Notes: a model not told the origin generated them from the letters alone. 64,000 bases of DNA from an uncultured Eubacteriales bacterium (GCA_934597725.1 CAKTSK010000005.1:27929-91928); one strand, 5' to 3'. Shown: positions 34,129-42,891, counted from the stretch's first letter. Translations and numbers: made by a program.

Positions 34129-34164
34129 AAAAAGGACGGAGGGGTTCTTTGCCCCCTCCGTCCT
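34129..34164 (-). terminator. Terminator of the aldehyde dehydrogenase gene
   Basis: A 12-bp perfect stem AGGACGGAGGGG (34133-34144) with its complement (34153-34164) followed by a T-run on the minus strand. Confidence 0.82.
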
Positions 34165-34184
34165 GCGGATGGAACGACAAATGA

Positions 34185-35678
34185 TTACTTTTGCGGATAG
34201 AAGCCGGACGGCGTCTCGTTGAGGTTGATCATGATGTTCTTCTGCTGGGTGTAGTGCTCCAGGATGACCTTGTGGGTCTCCCGGCCGATGCCGGACTGCT
34301 TGTAGCCGCCGAAGGGCGCGCCGGCAGGGATCATGTTGTAGGTGTTGACCCACATCCGGCCGGTCTCCACGGCACGGGCCACCCGGAAGGCGCGGTTGAT
34401 GTCCTGGGTCCACACAGCGCCGCCCAGACCGTAGACGGAGTCGTTGGCCATGGCGATGACCTCTTCCTCGGTCTTGAACTTGATGACCACGGCCACCGGC
34501 CCGAAGATCTCCTCCTGGGCCACGCGCATGTTGTTGTTGGCGTTGACGATGAGGGTGGGCTTCATGAAGGCGCCGTTGGCGCAGGCGCCCTCCTTGCAGG
34601 GCTCGCCGCCGCAGGCGATGGTGGCGCCCTCTTCCTTGGCCAGCTCCACATAGGACATGATCTTCTTCAGCTGGCCCTGGTCCACCTGGGAGCCCATCTG
34701 GGTGTTGGGGTCCAGAGGATCGCCCACGGTGACGTTGTTGAAGGCCTTGACGGCAGCTTCCACAAACTTGTCATAGATGCTCTCCTGGACAAAGACCCGG
34801 GAGCCGGCGCAGCAGACCTGGCCCTGGTTGAAGAGGATGCCCAGCTGCAGGCCGTCGATGGCGCGGTCCCAGTCGCAGTCCTCAAAGAAGATGTTGGCGC
34901 TCTTGCCGCCCAGCTCCAGGGTGGCGGGGATGAGCTTGTCGGCGGCTGCCTTGGCCACGTCCAGGCCCACCTCGGTGGAGCCGGTGAAGGCCAGCTTGCG
35001 GAAGCCGGGGTGGTCCAGCATATACTGGCCGGCGCGGCCGCCGCCGCCGGTGACCACGTTCAGCACGCCGGGGGGCAGCAGGTGGCCGATGAGCTTGACC
35101 AGCGTCAGCACGCTCAGGGAGGTGGTGGAGGAGGGCTTGAAGACCACGCAGTCGCCGGCGGCCAGGGCGGGGGCCAGCTTCCAGGCGGCCATCAGGAAGG
35201 GGAAGTTCCAGGGCACGATCTGCCCCACCACGCCGATGGGCTCGTGGAGGATGATGTTCATAAAGTGGCCCACATGGTCCTTCAGGACGCTGGCGGTGCC
35301 TTCCTCGGTGCGGATGGCCCCGGCGAAGTACCGGAAGTGATCGGAGGAATAGGGCACGTCGATGGTCATGGTCTCGCGGATGGGCTTGCCGTTGTCCATG
35401 GACTCGATGGTGGCCAGCAGCTCCTTGTTCTCGTCGATGATATCGGCGATCTTCATCAGGATGTCTGCCCGCTTGTCCGGCTCCAGATCCCGCCAGGCGG
35501 GGAAGGCAGCCCAGGCAGCCTGCACGGCAGCATCCACATCTTCCTTGGTGGCCTCGGCGCACTCAGCCAGCTTTTCGCCGGTGGCGGGGTTGGTGGTGGT
35601 GAAAACTCTTCCGTCGGAAGAGGGGACCCACTGCCCGTTGATGTAGAGATCGTACTTTGCATCCAGATTGACTTTCAT
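34185..35678 (-). CDS. NAD(P)-dependent aldehyde dehydrogenase
   Basis: A 497-residue enzyme oxidising an aldehyde to an acid. Visible are GQIVPWNFPFLMAAWK, the cofactor loop FTGSTEVG, the catalytic Glu in LELGGKSANI and the catalytic Cys in FNQGQVCCAGSRVFV near residue 300. It is closest in style to betaine/ALDH1-type enzymes (EIFGPVAVVIKF). Start ATG 35678 follows AAAGGAGC. A LysR regulator is encoded 175 bases upstream on the same strand and may control it. A -10-like TATAAC box is seen on the minus strand near 35795. Confidence 0.94.
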   Translation of the reverse strand: MKVNLDAKYDLYINGQWVPSSDGRVFTTTNPATGEKLAECAEATKEDVDAAVQAAWAAFPAWRDLEPDKRADILMKIADIIDENKELLATIESMDNGKPIRETMTIDVPYSSDHFRYFAGAIRTEEGTASVLKDHVGHFMNIILHEPIGVVGQIVPWNFPFLMAAWKLAPALAAGDCVVFKPSSTTSLSVLTLVKLIGHLLPPGVLNVVTGGGGRAGQYMLDHPGFRKLAFTGSTEVGLDVAKAAADKLIPATLELGGKSANIFFEDCDWDRAIDGLQLGILFNQGQVCCAGSRVFVQESIYDKFVEAAVKAFNNVTVGDPLDPNTQMGSQVDQGQLKKIMSYVELAKEEGATIACGGEPCKEGACANGAFMKPTLIVNANNNMRVAQEEIFGPVAVVIKFKTEEEVIAMANDSVYGLGGAVWTQDINRAFRVARAVETGRMWVNTYNMIPAGAPFGGYKQSGIGRETHKVILEHYTQQKNIMINLNETPSGFYPQK

Positions 35679-35853
35679 GATTCGGTGCTCCTTTCTATTC
35701 TTACGAAACGACATTCCATTTGTTTGTTCCCCTGGTCGTTTCTTTCCTATCTTCTTCTTTTCAAGAAGTTTTCTTCTTGATTCCTGCTATTGTTATACCA
35801 CAGCGCCAGATTTTTGGGAAACACCGAAAACTAATGGAAGCTATCACAAAAAC

Positions 35854-36759
35854 TTATCGCTCCTCCGCCAGCCCCTCCTGGTCGTCCCGGATGAGCTGGA
35901 AAAACTGCTCGGCAGACACGCTCACCGGGGGCAGCGCCCGCAGGGCCAGCGTCCGCAGCAGAAAGGAGTCTCCCTCGATCGAAAACACGCTCACGTCCCG
36001 GGTCAGCTTCTCCACCATGCTACCGGGGATGGCGGCGATGCCTAGGCCGGCCTGGACCAGAATGGTGGCCTCCAGATAGGTCTTGACCCGCTGGATGGGG
36101 TTCTCCCCCAGCCCCAGGCGGGCATAGTAGCCGGGCAGGGGTTGCTCCTGGGCCTCGTCGCCGGTGCCCTCCACCCGGAAGATGGTCTGGCCCGCCAGCT
36201 CCGTGGGCGAGACGTACTTCCGCCCGGCCAGGGGGGTGTGGGGGCCGGTGATGAACTTGGCCCGCTCGCAGCTCAGCTCCAGGGCCTCGAAGCGGCGGCC
36301 CAGGTTCAGGCCGTAGTCGGGCACGATGATCACGTCCAGCTCTTCCTTGCTCAGGGCCTCCAGGATCTCCTCCCGGCCCCCCTCCCGCAGGGTGATGGCC
36401 GCCTCGGGGTGCAGCTGGCGGAAGCGGCGCAGATAGCCGGGCAGGGTCTCCTGGACAAAGGCCCCGTGGATGCCCAGGCGCAGATCCCACTTCACCCCGT
36501 CGGCAATGGCCCGGGCCTGCCGGACGGCGCTGCCGTACTGGTCCATGACGCTCTGACATTGCTGGGCGAAGTAAGCCCCGGCGGGGGTGAGGCGGACGGA
36601 CGCGCCCCCCCGGTCGAAGAGCTTGAAGCCCAGCTCCTCCTCAAACTGCTTGATCTGCTGGCTGATGGCCGCCTGGGCCACATAGCATTCCCGGGCTGCC
36701 TTGGTAAAATTCAGGTGTCTGGCCACCGCCAAAAAATACTCGATCCTGCGAAAACTCAT
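35854..36759 (-). CDS. LysR family transcriptional regulator
   Basis: A 301-residue regulator. The helix-turn-helix is FTKAARECYVAQAAISQQI, with YVAQAAIS in place of the commoner TQPAVS; the effector domain covers residues about 90-295. AAAGGAG precedes the ATG. It precedes the aldehyde and alcohol dehydrogenase genes on the same strand and is a candidate regulator for them. No terminator is obvious after it. Confidence 0.88.
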   Translation of the reverse strand: MSFRRIEYFLAVARHLNFTKAARECYVAQAAISQQIKQFEEELGFKLFDRGGASVRLTPAGAYFAQQCQSVMDQYGSAVRQARAIADGVKWDLRLGIHGAFVQETLPGYLRRFRQLHPEAAITLREGGREEILEALSKEELDVIIVPDYGLNLGRRFEALELSCERAKFITGPHTPLAGRKYVSPTELAGQTIFRVEGTGDEAQEQPLPGYYARLGLGENPIQRVKTYLEATILVQAGLGIAAIPGSMVEKLTRDVSVFSIEGDSFLLRTLALRALPPVSVSAEQFFQLIRDDQEGLAEER

Positions 36760-36825
36760 AGCCGCTCCTTTCTGAACAAAGGGATATCCCCCTTATTGTA
36801 GCCGCTTCCTGTCGTTTGTAAAGAC

Positions 36826-36862
36826 AAAAAGCCGGCGTCTCCCCCCAAAGGGGAAACGCCGG
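36826..36862 (-). terminator. Terminator of the GNAT gene
   Basis: A stem of about 13 bp with one mismatch (36832-36844, 36850-36862) followed by five T residues on the minus strand (36826-36830). Confidence 0.78.
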
Positions 36863-36879
36863 TCTGGGTCCGGGCCCGG

Positions 36880-37314
36880 TCAGGGCTCCAGATAGTAGTC
36901 AAAGCCGTAGCAGCTTTTCTCAAAGCCGTAGATCTCGTAGAAGCGGTGAGCCTGGGTGCGGGGCATCCCGGAGTCCAGCACCAGGGCCTTGCAGCCCCGG
37001 GCCTTGGCCAGTTCCTTGGCGTGGTCCATGAGCTTGACGCCGCAGCCCTTGCCCCGCTCATTCTCGTTGGTGATGATGCTGGAGACGTAGCAGGTCATGC
37101 CGGAGAGCCAGAAGGTATTGAAGTAAGCCCCGTGGCAGAAACCGTGATACTCGTCCCCGTCCATGAGGAAAAAGGCGAAGCTGTTCTCGTCGGCCAGCAC
37201 GTCGGCATAGACCTTGCGAATGACCTCTTTGTCATAGGTGTTGTAGGTCCACAGCTTTTCGATGTAGTCAAAGGCCACGTCGAAGTCCGCCATGGTCGCG
37301 GTTTTGAATTCCAT
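36880..37314 (-). CDS. GNAT family N-acetyltransferase
   Basis: A 144-residue acetyltransferase with a single GNAT fold. The acetyl-CoA loop reads NENERGKGCGVKLM (R/Q-x-x-G-x-G/A pattern), followed by AKARGCKALVLDSGMPRTQAHRFYEIYGFEKS, typical of motif B. The acceptor molecule is unknown. It is a single gene with its own terminator. The start ATG at 37314 follows GGGAGG. Confidence 0.88.
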   Translation of the reverse strand: MEFKTATMADFDVAFDYIEKLWTYNTYDKEVIRKVYADVLADENSFAFFLMDGDEYHGFCHGAYFNTFWLSGMTCYVSSIITNENERGKGCGVKLMDHAKELAKARGCKALVLDSGMPRTQAHRFYEIYGFEKSCYGFDYYLEP

Positions 37315-37482
37315 AGTCCGTCCTCCCTTTCACAGGTTCAGTCTGTTTTTTTATTATAATCCCATCCACCCCGGCCTGTCAAACCTTTTTTCGCCGTTTT
37401 CCCCATGACGCGCGCCGGTTTTTCCGGCAGGATTGGGCAGTATCACAGCCTCATTCCCTGACAAAGCCCCCTTCCTTGTGCA

Positions 37483-37511
37483 TTGACCTTTTGCGGCAAA
37501 GTTGATACGAT
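37483..37511 (+). promoter_or_regulatory. Promoter of the nitronate monooxygenase/sigma factor unit
   Basis: TTGACC (37483-37488), 17 bases, TACGAT (37506-37511). The leader to the ATG is about 32 bases. Confidence 0.6.
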
Positions 37512-37550
37512 AGAAAAAAAGCCCGCCTGCGCGGAGGAGGATATTGCACG

Positions 37551-38525
37551 ATGAAAACACGGATCACCGAACTCTTTGGCATTGAATACCCCATCGTCCA
37601 GGGGGCCATGCAGTGGCTGTCCAAGCCCCGTCTGGCCGCCGCTGTCTCCAACGCCGGCGGGCTGGGGACCATCAACATGACCACCTACGAAAGCCCCGAG
37701 GATTTTCAGGCGGGCATCCAGCAGATGAAGCGCCTGACGGACAAGCCCTTTTCCGTCAACCTCTCCCTGCTGCCCGACACCAAGCCCGACGGCCCCATCA
37801 AGGGCTTTCTGGAGGCCATCGTGGCCGAAGGGGTCTCCATCGTGGAGACCGCCGGCAGCTCCCCCAAGCCCTTTATGGACACCCTCAAGGGGGCCGGCTG
37901 TCTGGTCATGCACAAGATCCCCGACTCCCGCTTTGCCCACACCGCCCAGGAGGTGGGCTGCGACGCGGTGTGCATCGTGGGCTATGAGGGGGGCGGCCAC
38001 CCGGGCATGGCCGGGGTGGGGTCCATGGTCCAGTGGCCCCTGACCACCGAGCGCTGCACCCTGCCCGTGGTGGGGGCCGGGGGCGTGTGCGACGGCCGCA
38101 CCCTCTACGCCGCCCTGGCCCTGGGGCTGGACGGGGTGATGGTGGGCACCCGCTTCCTCATGGCCGAGGAGACCGCCATCGGCCCCCGCCTGCGCCAGAC
38201 CATTCTGGAGGCCCGGGAGACCGACACCGTCCTCACCCAGACCAGCATCCGCAACGCCCTGCGCTCCTTGAAGACCCAGGGGGCGCTGGACATCATCGAG
38301 TTTGAAAAGGGCCACCCCACCTTTGACGAGCTGTATCCCCTCATCCGCGGCACCGTCACCCGGGCCGCTTATGAGCAGGACGACCCCCAGGCCGCCCAGA
38401 TCGCCATGGGCCAGGTGCTGGGCCGCATCCACGACGTGAAGCCCGCCGCCCAGATCATCCGGGACATGGTGGACGAGTGCCGGCAGATGCACCGGCGGGT
38501 CAGCGGCCTGCTGGGGCTGCCGTAA
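37551..38525 (+). CDS. Nitronate monooxygenase / FabK-like FMN oxidoreductase
   Basis: A 324-residue TIM-barrel flavoprotein of the 2-nitropropane dioxygenase family: start TELFGIEYPIVQGAMQWLS, AAAVSNAGGLGTINM, the phosphate loop VVGAGGVCDGRTLYAALALG and GVMVGTRFLM. Members oxidise alkyl nitronates or, as FabK, reduce enoyl-ACP; the GYEGGGHPG loop with a His is shared by both. No fatty-acid synthesis genes are close, so nitronate detoxification is the safer label. GGAGGAGG lies before the ATG. An ECF sigma gene follows after 13 bases. Confidence 0.88.
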   Translation: MKTRITELFGIEYPIVQGAMQWLSKPRLAAAVSNAGGLGTINMTTYESPEDFQAGIQQMKRLTDKPFSVNLSLLPDTKPDGPIKGFLEAIVAEGVSIVETAGSSPKPFMDTLKGAGCLVMHKIPDSRFAHTAQEVGCDAVCIVGYEGGGHPGMAGVGSMVQWPLTTERCTLPVVGAGGVCDGRTLYAALALGLDGVMVGTRFLMAEETAIGPRLRQTILEARETDTVLTQTSIRNALRSLKTQGALDIIEFEKGHPTFDELYPLIRGTVTRAAYEQDDPQAAQIAMGQVLGRIHDVKPAAQIIRDMVDECRQMHRRVSGLLGLP

Positions 38526-38538
38526 GGAGGGCCGCCTG

Positions 38539-39060
38539 TTGCTTGTCTATCTTCAGGCCATCGGCGACCCCCGGGAGAAGGACCGGTTCGTTCTCCTGTA
38601 CGAAACCTACCGGGACATGATGTTCCGGGTGGCCAACCGTATTTTGCACAACGACCAGGACGCCGAGGACGCAGTCCACGACGCTTTTGTGGTCCTGGCG
38701 GAACAAATGCAAAAATTTTCTTTTTTGGAGCGTCACAAAACCAAGGCCTTGCTCGTTACTATTGTTGAGAACAAAGCCATCGACCGCTACCGGCAGAAGG
38801 CCCGCCGGGCGGAGGCCCCCCTGACAGAGGAGATCCACGGCGTCCAGCCCCCGCCGGAGGCCGAGGCCAGCGCCCTGGCCCAGTGCGTGCTGCGCCTGCC
38901 CGGGCGGTACCGGGCGTTCCTGCGGCTGAAGTACCAGCTGGGCTACAGCACCCGGGAGATCGCGGCCCTGATGGAATTGTCCTGGCCGGCGGCCCGCAAG
39001 CTGGAACAGCGGGCCAAGGAAAAACTGCGTGAACTTTGTGAAGAGGAGGGGATTTTATGA
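38539..39060 (+). CDS. ECF-type RNA polymerase sigma factor
   Basis: A 173-residue sigma-70 factor with only regions 2 and 4: region 2 LYETYRDMMFRVANRILHND followed by DAEDAVHDAFVVLAEQM, and region 4 LGYSTREIAALMELSWPAARKLEQRAK. The start is a TTG at 38539, eight bases after AAGGAGG; no ATG fits. The stop overlaps the ATG of the next gene (ATGA), a DUF4367 protein that probably acts as its anti-sigma or sensor. The sigma factor likely directs transcription of the secreted-protein genes downstream. Confidence 0.9.
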   Translation: MLVYLQAIGDPREKDRFVLLYETYRDMMFRVANRILHNDQDAEDAVHDAFVVLAEQMQKFSFLERHKTKALLVTIVENKAIDRYRQKARRAEAPLTEEIHGVQPPPEAEASALAQCVLRLPGRYRAFLRLKYQLGYSTREIAALMELSWPAARKLEQRAKEKLRELCEEEGIL

Positions 39061-39758
39061 AAGAACCATTTGACGACCAATGGGAAGAACAGCTGCGTCA
39101 GGCGGTCTGCGAGGCCGGGGACCTGCTGGACGCCGGGTTCCCGGTGGAGGACCCCCACCCCCACGACTTCTCCCACGACTTCGAGCAGTCCATGGACCAC
39201 CTGCTGCACCGCCGCAGGCACCGCCCTGCTTTCCGGCAGGTCGGGCGGGTGGCCTGCGCGGTGCTGCTTCTCTTCGCAGGCAGTGTGTCTTTCTTCCCTG
39301 CCAGTGCCCAGGCACGAGAAATCTTCTTCGACTGGGTAAGTGAGCAATCAGAGGGCGCACAGCGATACTTCCATACAGGCGATGCCACCTTCTCCGGCGC
39401 AATCGTACACTATCAAATCGACGTACCAGAAGGGTACTTACTGAAAGAGGAACACCGTTCTCACTCTTCGTTTAACCAGCTGTATTTGAATGATTCTGAG
39501 CAGTTCATTGGTTTTTCCTATCAATATGAGACAGAAAACTCCAGTAGTTCCCTATTTGTGATGGACGGTGATGCAGATAAAAAATCCGTCTATGTTCACA
39601 ACACCCCCGCAGACCTCTACCTATCGCATGACCCTACTTCCTCCAATACGATTGTTTGGACCGACGAAAAAACAGGGGCCTTGCTTGAAATCTCCGCTTT
39701 GCTCAATGAGTCTGAACTTATTTCCTTGGCAGAAACCGCTACTCCCATGGCCAGCTAA
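39057..39758 (+). CDS. DUF4367-type membrane protein, putative anti-sigma partner
   Basis: A 233-residue protein with a cytoplasmic start (residues 1-60), one membrane helix (about 65-82, ACAVLLLFAGSVSFFPASA) and an extracellular DUF4367-like domain (YQIDVPEGYLLKEEHRSHSS; TIVWTDEKTGALLEISA). Proteins of this type follow ECF sigma genes and are thought to hold the sigma factor at the membrane. The first ~270 bases are GC-rich like the flanks, but from about 39330 the codons become AT-rich, so the outer domain seems to have a different origin from the inner part. Confidence 0.72.
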   Translation: MKEPFDDQWEEQLRQAVCEAGDLLDAGFPVEDPHPHDFSHDFEQSMDHLLHRRRHRPAFRQVGRVACAVLLLFAGSVSFFPASAQAREIFFDWVSEQSEGAQRYFHTGDATFSGAIVHYQIDVPEGYLLKEEHRSHSSFNQLYLNDSEQFIGFSYQYETENSSSSLFVMDGDADKKSVYVHNTPADLYLSHDPTSSNTIVWTDEKTGALLEISALLNESELISLAETATPMAS

Positions 39759-39807
39759 TGTTGTTTCCAGAAAATTTTTAAAAAATTTGAAAAAATTAAA
39801 AATCTAG

Positions 39808-39840
39808 TGTCACAAATCGACGCCCTCGTTCGTTACTATA
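39808..39840 (+). promoter_or_regulatory. Candidate ECF-sigma promoter before the secreted-protein genes
   Basis: TGTCACAAA (from 39808) and CGTTACTATAG (from 39831) are separated so that TGTCAC and CGTTAC are 17 bases apart. The arrangement does not fit a good sigma-A promoter. It lies in a very AT-rich spacer directly before the first gene after the sigma/DUF4367 pair, so recognition by that sigma factor is suspected. Confidence 0.4.
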
Positions 39841-39870
39841 GATAGAACGACAAGAAAGGAGGTGATTTCT

Positions 39871-40227
39871 ATGATCAAGCGTTTGTTGGCACTGACGTTA
39901 GCGTTGGTGATGCTCCTTGGCGTCTCCGCTCAGGCAGCGGAACCTTCCAGATCTCCCGTCGCAGCGCCATCCTTAGTGTTCAGTGGAACCACGGCAACTT
40001 GTTCCGTAACTATCCGCAGCGGCAAACCCACCGACCAAATTGCCGCCACAGCCAAGTTATGGAACGGCGGGACCTGCCTGAGAACCTGGCGTAAGAGCGG
40101 CACTCTGCAAGTTTATTTAACGGGAACTGCAACTGTATCCCGCAACAAAACTTACAGACTGACCGTTGACTACACAGTGAACGGGATCGCGCAACCCCAG
40201 AAATCAGTGACAAGAACCTGTACCTGA
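39871..40227 (+). CDS. Small secreted protein, unknown family
   Basis: A 118-residue protein with a signal peptide (LLALTLALVMLLGVSAQA, cleavage near residue 23) and a mature part that looks like a small beta-sandwich (TTATCSVTIRSGKPTDQI, LQVYLTGTATVSRNKTYRLT) with three Cys. AAAGGAGGTG lies six bases before the ATG at 39871. It is AT-rich compared with the chromosome and follows the ECF sigma/DUF4367 pair. I do not recognise a family; a cell-surface or secreted role is all the sequence supports. Confidence 0.7.
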   Translation: MIKRLLALTLALVMLLGVSAQAAEPSRSPVAAPSLVFSGTTATCSVTIRSGKPTDQIAATAKLWNGGTCLRTWRKSGTLQVYLTGTATVSRNKTYRLTVDYTVNGIAQPQKSVTRTCT

Positions 40228-40283
40228 CCACCCCAAGACAAGAACGTATCCTCAACAACTGAATGTCAACAAAGGAGGACATC

Positions 40284-41268
40284 ATGAAAAAACGTATGAT
40301 TTCGTTGGTCCTGGCTATTTGCCTTTCCACCTCGCTTGCAATACCCGTTGGAGCAAGTAACATAAGTCAAACATCCTCTTCCACGACCCTTAGTAACGGC
40401 ACTAGTGTCACGCTTCAGGAAATCGCTCCCGGAACATATGCCTTGGAACCAATGAATTCCAATCAGGCAGGCAATGTTGTATCTGCAAAAGTTGTTACAG
40501 CTTTCTGAAACGGCGTACCTGGGTAAAGCAGGTAGAAACAATTATGTTCGACTGGATAAAATCGACATCAATGTAGATTCCTTCGACAAAAATGACGCGT
40601 TATTTGCCCAGTACGATATCTCGCAAAACATTTTGCGTGATGTTCAAGAAACCATAGATTTTGCCAACGAATGGAATAACGATCAGCTGGAGATTTCGCT
40701 GTATGCAATGCCTCCCGAATATACGACTGTCAACGGCAGTGAATACCGGAATACTTATGTTGAATCGCGAAACTCATCCTTCAAGCCAATAGATGTATCT
40801 GGCATCAATACCAAAAGCCACCTGGATTCTGCCATCGACTTTTCTTTAATTATCGCCGGTGCCGCGATTGCTACTCCCGTTGTGAATTTTGTCACTAGCG
40901 GGATCAGCCTTTTTAAACTTTACTTACAGCAGACTAAACTCACTACTGTTACAGGTGATTCTAAAGACTGGGCCTATACATCGATTTTCTATGACAAGAT
41001 TGTCAAGCATACCGCAATCAAGCGTCCAGCGGGATGGATGGAAGGTTGTATCTCTCAAAAACTCTGGCTCAACAAAACTTCCACATGGGCACATTTTACA
41101 AAATCTGGCAAGCCGGATGAAAAACTCGACAGTACGATCAACAAAGTATTCTATACTAAAAACTGGTCGAACTGCTACACTGTGACATTCAACAACTGGG
41201 CTACGGGTGCTGTGAAAGATCCGAACATTTCCATGAAGTTCAAGGGTATTACGTGGGTATTCAAATAA
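40284..41268 (+). pseudogene. Secreted protein split by a frameshift (325 codons)
   Basis: The first part (40284-40508) has AAAGGAGG, a signal peptide (ISLVLAICLSTSLAIPVGA) and 50 more residues, then stops at TGA 40506-40508. The remainder continues in the +1 frame to 41268 (from GAA at 40507: ETAYLGKAGRNNYV ...). The second part has no ribosome-binding site, so the two pieces were one gene. The shift point reads TTC-TGA-A, so a one-base skip restores the frame; this could be a mutation, a sequencing error or a programmed +1 shift. The C-terminal part has a hydrophobic hairpin (FSLIIAGAAIATPVVNFVTS) and a Trp-rich end. Family unknown; a secreted pore-former or bacteriocin-like role is a guess. 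Confidence 0.6.
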
Positions 41269-41341
41269 CCAACGACACGGAATGTATTCTTTCCTTTCCA
41301 GTCGGTCTCTCCATCCCACAGTTTAAAGAGAGGTGTTCCTG

Positions 41342-41905
41342 ATGACACGAAAAAAAGCCGTTGGACTGACGCTGCTCCTCCTCGCCCTCGTGCTGGCAGG
41401 GCTGTATTTCCTGCTTCCCCGGCCAGTGGTCCGCTCCCCGGAGACCACCGCCATCACCGGCATCCTGATCGAGTGCGACCCCTACTACCAGGACGGCCCG
41501 GAAGACACCTTCTTCTGGACCCCGGAGACGGAGGCCGACCGGGCCACGGAGCAGGAGATCCTGCACTTTCTCCACCAGAGCAAAGAGACCCGCACCCTGC
41601 GCTGGAAGATCGACCAGCCGCCGCTCCACTGGCGGTGTATGTGGATCTATCTCTCAGACACCCGGGCAACCACGACCCGGCGGGAGCGCTGCGTTGTCAT
41701 CGCCCCGGAGAACGTTGACTGGGCCAGCTTTGGCCGCCGCACCACAAACATCTCCCAGGGAAGCACGGGACCGGGTTTTCTGTGGCGCTTCAACGCGAAC
41801 CTGAAAGACCCGGCGGCCATCCGCACCTTTGTGCTGGAGGCGTTGGATCTGCCGGCCTCCTACCTGGCCCAGGGGACGGAAACCGGCGAAGCCCCGCCGG
41901 CGTGA
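41342..41905 (+). CDS. Membrane-anchored protein, tandem paralog 1
   Basis: A 187-residue protein with a basic start (MTRKKAVG), one N-terminal membrane helix (residues 8-27) and an extracellular domain. It shares layout and motifs with the 42221-42721 protein: a WTP motif, EQEILHFL versus QEIVQFL, and NLKDPAAIRTFVLEAL versus NLSDPMEIRAFVLDAL near the end. The two also share the upstream bases around AGAGAGGTGTTC and ATGACACGAAAAAAAG. No family recognised. The return of high GC here marks the end of the AT-rich stretch. Confidence 0.75.
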   Translation: MTRKKAVGLTLLLLALVLAGLYFLLPRPVVRSPETTAITGILIECDPYYQDGPEDTFFWTPETEADRATEQEILHFLHQSKETRTLRWKIDQPPLHWRCMWIYLSDTRATTTRRERCVVIAPENVDWASFGRRTTNISQGSTGPGFLWRFNANLKDPAAIRTFVLEALDLPASYLAQGTETGEAPPA

Positions 41906-41956
41906 TGCCGCCGGCTGCGTTGGGCGGTCGTATCCAATCGGAAAGGAGAGTCCCTT

Positions 41957-42199
41957 GTGAATGCTACTCAGAATATGTTGCTCCTGCTGTTTCTCGTCTT
42001 TGGCGTTGCCGTATATGCGCTGGCGGCTATCCTGTTTTTCCTGGTGCAGCACCACCTTCGTAAGGACGGCAGTTCCCGCAGGCTCGCCCTGGGCTGCTGC
42101 GTTGTCGGGGTGCTGTGCGCGGTCTTTGGCCTGCTGCTGTTTATCCTGTATCTCTGGCCGTCCCTTGACTTCCTGCTTCTCGTCACCCCTACATTTTGA
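41957..42199 (+). CDS. Small two-helix membrane protein
   Basis: An 80-residue protein with two long hydrophobic helices (about 7-30 and 43-70) joined by a short basic loop (HHLRKDGSSRRLA). The start is GTG at 41957, seven bases after AAAGGAGAG. It sits between the two tandem paralogs with short gaps and is probably in one transcript with them. Function unknown. Confidence 0.65.
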   Translation: MNATQNMLLLLFLVFGVAVYALAAILFFLVQHHLRKDGSSRRLALGCCVVGVLCAVFGLLLFILYLWPSLDFLLLVTPTF

Positions 42200-42220
42200 C
42201 AGAAAAGAGAGGTGTTCTAC

Positions 42221-42721
42221 ATGACACGAAAAAAAGAAATCGGGCTGCTCGTCGGCCTGCTGGTCCTCACCGGGGTCATCCTGGTCATCGCGGTCTTTCG
42301 TGCGCCCCATGCCATCCTGACAGAGCCGGAGGAAACCACCCTGTACGCGGTCCATCTGCAAAACTTCTCCGGCGACGGCACGTCCTCCACATGGACCCCC
42401 TTGAACCCGGCCCAGCAGCAGACGGCCCAGGAGATCGTGCAGTTTTTGGCCTCCCAGCAGGAGACCTATACCACGCGCGGGGGACTGCCCACCGGGTATC
42501 CCGCCGACTGGGCCTGCATCACGCTGATGCTCAATCTGCCCGACGGCAGTGTACGGAGCGTGATCCTTGGTCCCCCGGATCAGACGGCGGAGGGCATCAA
42601 CTGCTCCTATGACGCCTCTGGAAAGAAGATGCTTTTGGGGGGCTTCCAGGGCAACCTCTCGGACCCCATGGAGATCCGCGCCTTTGTGCTGGACGCGCTG
42701 GGGCAGACGGAGGCGGCATAA
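42221..42721 (+). CDS. Membrane-anchored protein, tandem paralog 2
   Basis: A 166-residue protein with start MTRKKEIG, a membrane helix at residues 9-28 and an extracellular domain that includes TSSTWTPLNPAQQQTAQEIV and ends GNLSDPMEIRAFVLDALGQ. It is a diverged tandem copy of the protein at 41342-41905, keeping the same start codons and ribosome-binding region. A terminator follows 70 bases later. No family recognised. Confidence 0.75.
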   Translation: MTRKKEIGLLVGLLVLTGVILVIAVFRAPHAILTEPEETTLYAVHLQNFSGDGTSSTWTPLNPAQQQTAQEIVQFLASQQETYTTRGGLPTGYPADWACITLMLNLPDGSVRSVILGPPDQTAEGINCSYDASGKKMLLGGFQGNLSDPMEIRAFVLDALGQTEAA

Positions 42722-42790
42722 GACAGGAGTTCCCCCAACAGCGCTTGAAAAAGAACACCCCCCACAAGCAAGAAACATATCGCCATTCGC

Positions 42791-42826
42791 TTCCCCCGGT
42801 GTGCCGCACCGGGGGAATTTTTGTTT
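42791..42826 (+). terminator. Terminator of the paralog cluster
   Basis: An 11-bp stem TTCCCCCGGTG/CACCGGGGGAA (42791-42801, 42807-42817) followed by TTTTTGTTT. Confidence 0.9.
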
Positions 42827-42891
42827 CCTGAGAAATTCCTGACAAACGGGCGGTATCCTGTTCTCATCCCAAAGATAAGGAGCGTTGTGAA

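Noticed and set aside
40474..41268. Independent gene starting at the ATG 40474
   Set aside because: No ribosome-binding site, and the upstream frame supplies the missing signal peptide; treated as the second half of a split gene.
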